A DNA stretch of 64,000 nt from NCBI RefSeq assembly GCF_030272615.1, contig NC_081405.1:159486317-159550316 (forward strand), read 5' to 3'. Below the pieces are notes generated by a model that saw only the letters and a program-made list of their open reading frames with translations, did no database searches and had not been told where the DNA came from. The translations under genes and the position numbers were made by a program. The DNA comes from Cryptomeria japonica (taxonomy: Eukaryota > Streptophyta > Pinopsida > Cupressales > Cupressaceae). Shown here one piece after another: positions 58,740 to 64,000 of the stretch (its first letter is position 1; each line of letters opens with the position of its first letter).

Positions 58740-60763
58740 CAGTTTCTACACGATCCCATAAAAACGTTGAGTGGGACGACGAACCTGAATCAAGCATGAG
58801 ACACCGAGAAGTCAATATTTGGAAAAACTACCTAAATATGGAAGAAGAAAAAGAATAAGAAGAAATAACATATGAAGTTATTGAGGAGGCACAACAAGAC
58901 ACTGGCCTACACAAACTTCTCAAAAAACTCATCAAAACTAACAAACAGAAATACTTCCTCCTGCTATCTAGAAAAGGTATCAAAATCCCTAAGGATTTTG
59001 ACACTTAAAAACCAAAACAAATTGAGAGTACCAAAAAGACAAAATAAAGAGCACACACCTATAATACTGATCATGACAATATGCATGATCATAGTGATAC
59101 CAAAGATCAAGGTGACACTAATAATCAAGGTGACACCAACCATCGGGATACTAATACTGGAAACAATCCTCTCACTACACTCACGCAACAACTACAAGCA
59201 CTTCACCAACAAATGGAAGACATGCAACAAGGAACTACCATGCGATATTCCTTAGAGGATATTTTTCCTTATCCATTTGATTGAAGTCTCAACATGGCAC
59301 CATTCCCACCAAACTCTGAAATACCAAAGTATGAGAAATACAATGGTAAAAGTGATCCTCGTGATCACATAAGGGAATTTTGCATGATGAGCTTGGAGTT
59401 TGCCCACAATGACACTTACATGATGAGGTTATTTCCAAGGAACCTAGGGGGACAAACAATGGAATGGCTTTCGAAAATCACACCTCCCATCAAATCATTT
59501 GAGGAGTTGGTGAACAAGTTTGTTTCCCAATATTCCTATAACATTCAACATGCGGTTACCATGCTTGATCTTTGCAACACAAAAAAAAAGAACAATGAAT
59601 CATTCATGATGTTTTTGCAAAGATGGAGACAATTGATCTCTAGATATCCCCGCACCGTACTTGAAAAAGAGAAAATGGAAATCTTCATAGACAATCTTAA
59701 TGATGAGATGAGCTATCAACTTAAACTACAATGTCTACCTAGTTTTTGAAAGTTGATCGAAAATGGCATCCAAATAGAAGAAGCCTCAATCAAAAGAGGA
59801 ACTTTGAAGTTCTCTAAAGAAGGTGTTAGTTCATCAAACAACAATTACAACAACAATGACAACAACTCGGACAAGTCCAAATTTTGGACAAGAAACAAGA
59901 ATGTTGTCAATGATGGTGTAGTAGACAATATTAAAGCAGAACAACCAATGTTAAATTTATCTAGTGTTACTCCACCAGCCAACAATCCAGGAATGAACAA
60001 TCAAGGAAACATCAACCAAGGGAACAATAATCAGGGAAACAACGCTAACACGAAACCAGCACCATATCAATGGAAGTTCGTACCTTTAGGACAAACCCTT
60101 GAATCAACATTTCGAGAACTGTTGGCAAATAAACTCATTACATTGCAAAATACTAGGAATTTTGAACCTCAAGTCAAATCATCATGGTGGAATGATGCAC
60201 ACTATTCTGAATATCATAGAAACAAAGGGCATCGCACAAATGATTGCCTAAGGTTGAAGAATTTGGTTCAAGATTTGCTAGATAACGGTTACATAACGAT
60301 AGATGGTCATAAAACCAACGATGATCATGAGGTCTTCAAAAATCCTCTTCCAAATTATGACAAAGGCACATCATCATCCTCAAACAAAAAAGGGGCCCGT
60401 ATCAATCATGTGTACAATAATGTTATCAATCATGTGTACAATAATGTTATCAATCATGTATTAGCATCTAACAATCAGGTCAACGTCATAAAGATCAAAG
60501 ACAAACAAGAACATGTTCCGGTCAATGTGACTACACGAGCTCAATCTAGATATGTATTAAAAGGGAGTACCTCCAAAATGACAAAATCTCCAAACAGTCA
60601 ATACAACTTGGTAGATCAATTAAAGAAGACACCAGCCCACATATCCATATTAGAGCTTCTCAAGATCTCACCCGCACACAAGGATATTCTGGAAAAGGCT
60701 CTCGTTGACAATACAGTTCCAAATAACCTGGATATCGATCAATTCCAAGCCATGGTGGGATAA
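58740..60763 (+). pseudogene. gag of the Tat/Ogre-like element
   Basis: The N-terminal part is readable from about 58765 (HKNVEWDDEPESSMRHREVN) with stops, through a short QGDTNNQGDTN repeat (59101-59130) and LTQQLQALHQQMEDM. The capsid core (59294-59749) has YNGKSDPRDHIREF, LFPRNLGGQTMEWLSKI and YSYNIQHAVTMLDLCNT, the retrotransposon gag domain. A single TGA at 59747 separates it from the tail (59753-60763). The tail is Asn/Gln-rich (59990-60050) and carries a His-Cys knuckle EYHRNKGHRTNDC that has lost its first Cys (Ser). It would form the capsid of the intracellular particle. Confidence 0.88.
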
Positions 60764-60799
60764 CTGTGCCTCATAATCTATCATTTTCATAGCATGATG

Positions 60800-61218
60800 A
60801 TGGCTTTCTAAATCATCTACATAATACTCCACTCCATATTGAAGTCATGGTCTATAAACATCGAGTGAAATGAGTATTAATAGATGGAGGAGTCGATCTA
60901 AATATTTGCACTCTAAAACTTATATGTGCATTGGGTTTCTCAGAAACAACCATTGATCCTAAGAAAAAGATAACAATCAAATCATATGATGATGAAGAAA
61001 GATCATCAAAAGGACTCATGGTATTACCTATTCAAGTAGGACTAGTTCAAAGAGATACTCTATGTCAAGTATTGGACATAGACTTGTCTTATAATATACT
61101 TTTGGGTCGTCCTTGGATCCATGAAATGCAAGCAGTACCCTCTACATATCATCAGTGCTTAAAATTCCCATATGATGGACAAGAAATTTCCATCACGGCA
61201 GACACAAACCCTTTTTAG
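60800..61218 (+). pseudogene. Aspartic protease of the Tat/Ogre-like element
   Basis: Reads a stop, then VLIDGGVDLNICTLKLICAL (D-G-G active site in place of DTG/DSG), then GLVQRDTLCQVLDID and YNILLGRPWIHEMQAVPSTYHQ. The ILLGRPWIH and AVPSTYHQ boxes are typical of Tat-lineage protease ends. The ATG at 60931 is internal; the functional frame starts upstream inside the gag-pol reading frame. There is a gap of about 35 bp with a stop after gag. Confidence 0.85.
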
Positions 61219-61330
61219 TATTGCAATAATCTCAAAGAGGTTCAGAATGTTCTTGTATCGCACAACAGGGAAGCTCTTGCTTCCACGTCATTAAACAATA
61301 AGGATTAGCTCAAAACTCTATCTCTAAATT

Positions 61331-61680
61331 TTGAGAAAAAATATGAAGTTAAAAGACAAAGGTGTGGGAGAATGCTCTTTTGAACCATCCTTATGTCTAT
61401 CAAAACTTCCAATTTCACCAAGATCTCATGAGAAACCATTAACTTCAAGACAACAATATTCACAACCTATCAAAATGTTTGATGGTATGTTCATTCAAGC
61501 AGGAACACTAGCAGATGAAATAGAAGACAAAGATGTCTTAAATTGGTTATACAAGGATAATGAGGACACCCAAGCAGAAATGTTAAGTGCCACTCTCCCA
61601 ACAAAACAATATGGCAATAGATTCAAATCATGCAAAGGATGGGAGGGTAAAAGCACAAAACTGTGTCATGTTTCAGGCTA
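61331..61680 (+). pseudogene. PR-RT linker of the Tat/Ogre-like element, first part
   Basis: An acidic linker (AGTLADEIEDKDVLNWLYKD) ends with FKSCKGWEGKS. The GWEGK motif resembles the start of a G-patch, a module found between protease and RT in some retroelements. The rest of that motif may be the QKEGIIEPIQ text at about 62703-62732, across an AT-rich insert. Family knowledge supports the linker; the G-patch reading is inference. Confidence 0.5.
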
Positions 61681-62695
61681 ACTTATCAGCACAAGTGAAT
61701 TTAAGTAATTCTAACTAAAAATTAATTTTAGTCAAACATATGGTCTATATAGATTCATTATAGCTAAGTTATAAATGGGCCACGACTTTTCCAATTGGAA
61801 GTGTCTACTAAATGTCTATTTTATATCTGGTTCATAGCTCCGAATTAAAAGCGTTTACCCATTTTATTTTATTTTTAAATGTATATTTTATACTACTTTT
61901 GGTCTAATTACAAAACAAAATAAAACTCGATGTTTCAACAACTCCTACTCTTATAAATAATTTTTTTTGAAATGTAAAAATACCCTTTTATAGATCTATA
62001 AGTGAATTTTCCAAAATATGTATCTTTTAATATTTTAGTTTGTTTTTATATTTTATATTTATTTTTTATTGAAAGTAGGTCATCAGCACTAAAATAAAAT
62101 GTTGATTATCTTGTCATGGAAAAATACTAAAATTTATTTTAAAAAATTGAAAAAAATATGATGCAATAGAGAAAAGAATCTATGTCGAGATGATATAATT
62201 CTTTTCTAATTTGGATAAATAATTAAGAAAAAAGGTGGTGGGAATTGGAAAGAGTTATATTTCAGCACATGCAACTTTTCAAATTTATTGAAAAATATAT
62301 ATTTATAAAAAATAGTGAAAAATATATCCATGCACTAAAGTTTCAAGTTATAAATATAAAAAGAAAAAATCAAGAAAAAAATGTAAAATTTACTAAATAA
62401 AGTGTGGTGGCCTGTGTAACTTCAATTTCAGCATTTTTTCAGCAACTAAATTATAGTGTTTACTTTATAAAAAACTATATTCAAATAATTTTTTAATTTT
62501 CTATTAAAATTACAAACATAAAATAGACATAAGAATATAAATTTTATTAGTTTACTTCATTTCAAAATTCAAAACACATATTTCATTTTCTATTGATTTA
62601 ATTTAAAAATTTAAATCAGCATTGACCATTTCCTTTATAAAAGTGTGACACATCTTTGTACTTTTACCCGGGATACTCAGGAAATGGTCATATCA
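61681..62695. mobile_element. AT-rich insert of about 1 kb in the linker
   Basis: Very AT-rich with no open frame, in contrast to the balanced coding text on both sides. It contains scattered ttcagca/tcagca words (61687, 62085, 62262, 62429, 62440, 62615, 62692). tatcagca is present near both ends (61684 and 62690), a possible 8-bp target duplication, but I saw no convincing terminal inverted repeat. Type undetermined. Confidence 0.4.
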
Positions 62696-63550
62696 GCAAA
62701 CAAAAAGAAGGTATTATAGAACCAATTCAACCAAACTCATAACTTGCCAAGGACAAATCTAGACTAGGATATGGACAAGATCAACATCAAACTGATCAAC
62801 TGTACCGACAACAAGAATCTGCATGGCAACATAATCGATAACAAGAATCTACATGGCAACAAGATCGACAACAAGAAACCATGTGGTGATAGCAAAAGAA
62901 ACAAGAATTAACACAACAAAAAGAAATTGATGATGCAGTCTGCAAACACAAGGAGAGGAATATGACAAACAACAAGAAGAGCTTGCCATACAGAGGGAGG
63001 AGGCTACTCAGAATTTATATGAACAAATCCACAAGCTACAGGATAGCTCTGAGATCGACTCACATGAGTGGGAATGGGATTCCTTTGATGGAATATCTTG
63101 TGATGAAATGGAGATCCTTATCATCTAAAGTTACACACCAATGCCCTATGATGGACAAGATTCGGGAGCTAGACCATTTGAAGTTGGATCACAACATATC
63201 AATAACTCTAGTGAGGACAATAGGGTCCGAGCGAAATAGATTTTGAAGAGGGTGCCATCACAGACTTTGATCTCACTAATGCCAACTTTGATAATGTTTC
63301 CATCACGACCCTCACTGCTATAGACCTTAACCCACTAGATGATCCCTTACCATTAATACATCCTGAAGTCATAGATTGGGAATAGCCTGAACAACTCAAC
63401 ATACCTATCTTCCTAGATGATGACACTATTGTCCAATACCTTTATTCCTTGAACTTGAAAACATGTTCCACCAGTGAATCTCATAACGAAGTTTTCAATC
63501 AGAAGAGTGCCAAGTCTCTTAGTTGCAAAATGAATAAAATTAAAAATTGA
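62696..63550 (+). pseudogene. PR-RT linker of the Tat/Ogre-like element, second part
   Basis: Fragments in shifting frames: EGIIEPIQPNS, RLGYGQDQHQTDQLYRQQES, a Glu/Gln-rich coiled-coil-like stretch EEYDKQQEELAIQREEATQN (62950-63010), and an acidic segment ITDFDLTNANFDNVSITTLT, then AIDLNPLDDPLPLIHPEVID (63250-63385). The short repeat QQESAW/QQESTW reflects a duplicated acaagaatct(g/a)catggcaac (62811 and 62841). RT is expected further right but is not reached. Confidence 0.55.
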
Positions 63551-63599
63551 TCTAATGGTGAAAACCATTTAATAACAGTATTAGAGCATAAAAAAGTAA

Positions 63600-64000
63600 A
63601 AAATTAAGGATGTATCTGATGGTATGATGAATCAATAAGGATCCGAACAACTACTAAGAGGGGGGGGCTATGAATCAGTAGATAGAAAACTGAAAAACCT
63701 TCCACCAAACTAAAAAACAATCTCACAAGTCAATCTCTGAACTAACTAGTTCAAACACTGAACTACAAACTGTAATAGCACTGTCGAGTATACTGGTTGA
63801 CTGTCATAACAGACTAACAATATAACAGCTTTGAAACTCTCAAACCATTTAACAAAAACATTCAAATACTTTATTGATCACCACTTCATCAAATCTTGTA
63901 ACTCATCACGCGATTTCCTCTTCATGCAATGTACTCACTCATTCCCAAGATAAAACTATTATCTCTACATGCCAAAAACCATTTGAAACTCTTCACATAC
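63600..64000 (-). repeat. Possible LTR or retroelement end, minus orientation, cut by window edge
   Basis: The run ctaagagggggggg at 63647-63666 followed by ctatgaatcagtag is, in reverse complement, similar to the C-run end of the LTR at 16560-16600 (actgatccactcccccctta). This suggests an unrelated LTR sequence inserted in minus orientation from about 63600. Only one end is visible. Confidence 0.3.

Larger units (their letters stand above)
54499..64000 (+). mobile_element. Tat/Ogre-like Ty3/gypsy retrotransposon, 5' part (runs off the window)
   Basis: In order: 5' LTR (54499-55975), primer site, a long leader of about 2.7 kb with two 21-bp arrays and a 123-bp repeat, gag (about 58740-60763), protease (60800-61218) and a linker toward RT that is interrupted at about 61681-62695. 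The primer text ggtgcccactgtggggct right after the LTR, and the gag type (GGQTMEW, SYNIQHAVTMLDLCNT), are those of plant Tat-lineage elements. RT, integrase and the 3' LTR are not seen before 64000. Confidence 0.82.

Overview
The window is intergenic DNA from a land-plant nuclear genome in which nearly everything recognisable is transposon-derived. There are Ty3/gypsy, Ty1/copia and CACTA (En/Spm) elements nested in one another, most of them decayed. The large Tat/Ogre-type gypsy element, the AT-rich spacers and the old nested insertions fit a very large genome such as a conifer or other gymnosperm. That assignment is inference; no gene in the window proves it. I found no intact single-copy host gene, no rRNA, no tRNA and no CRISPR array.

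Layout. 1-2997 has no gene. 2998-6960 (minus) is a decayed Ty3/gypsy chromovirus with gag, PR, RT, RNase H, INT and chromodomain. About 8900-16981 (minus) is a second gypsy element of which gag and protease remain. It is split by a 3.85-kb compound element with three LTRs (10311-14158, target duplication ACTAT) and by a likely solo LTR (15400-16600). 18771-20275 is a solo LTR with target duplication GATAT. 20952-24020 is an unrecognised, locally duplicated coding remnant cut by a reverse-orientation solo LTR of the same family (21777-23203, target duplication CTTTG). 24393-25350 is a long TA-rich microsatellite, followed by several tandem arrays.

At 28042 a long unrecognised reading frame begins. 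It is broken by a complete 11.2-kb CACTA element (28799-39966, 3-bp target duplication ATT) and resumes at 39967, running to about 42630. The CACTA transposase lies on the minus strand. Nine exons with GT-AG introns can be traced and all phases agree, but eight in-frame stops kill it.

45580-54280 holds pieces of a second unrecognised protein family. One part is inverted and the middle is tandemly duplicated. One copy of the duplication carries a full copia element (47127-51467, AAAAA target duplication) and the other carries a solo LTR at the same site. The copia element has lost gag and has a 130-bp foldback in its place.

From 54499 to the window edge runs a Tat/Ogre-like gypsy element: 5' LTR, PBS, a long leader with two 21-bp periodic arrays, gag, protease and linker. 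RT is not reached inside the window.

How the parts relate. Target-site duplications and interrupted reading frames give a relative order of events: gypsy-2 is older than the three-LTR element; the unknown frame at 28042 is older than the CACTA element; the copia insertion is older than the tandem duplication, which is older than loss of one copia copy to a solo LTR. None of the coding sequences looks able to make its full protein.
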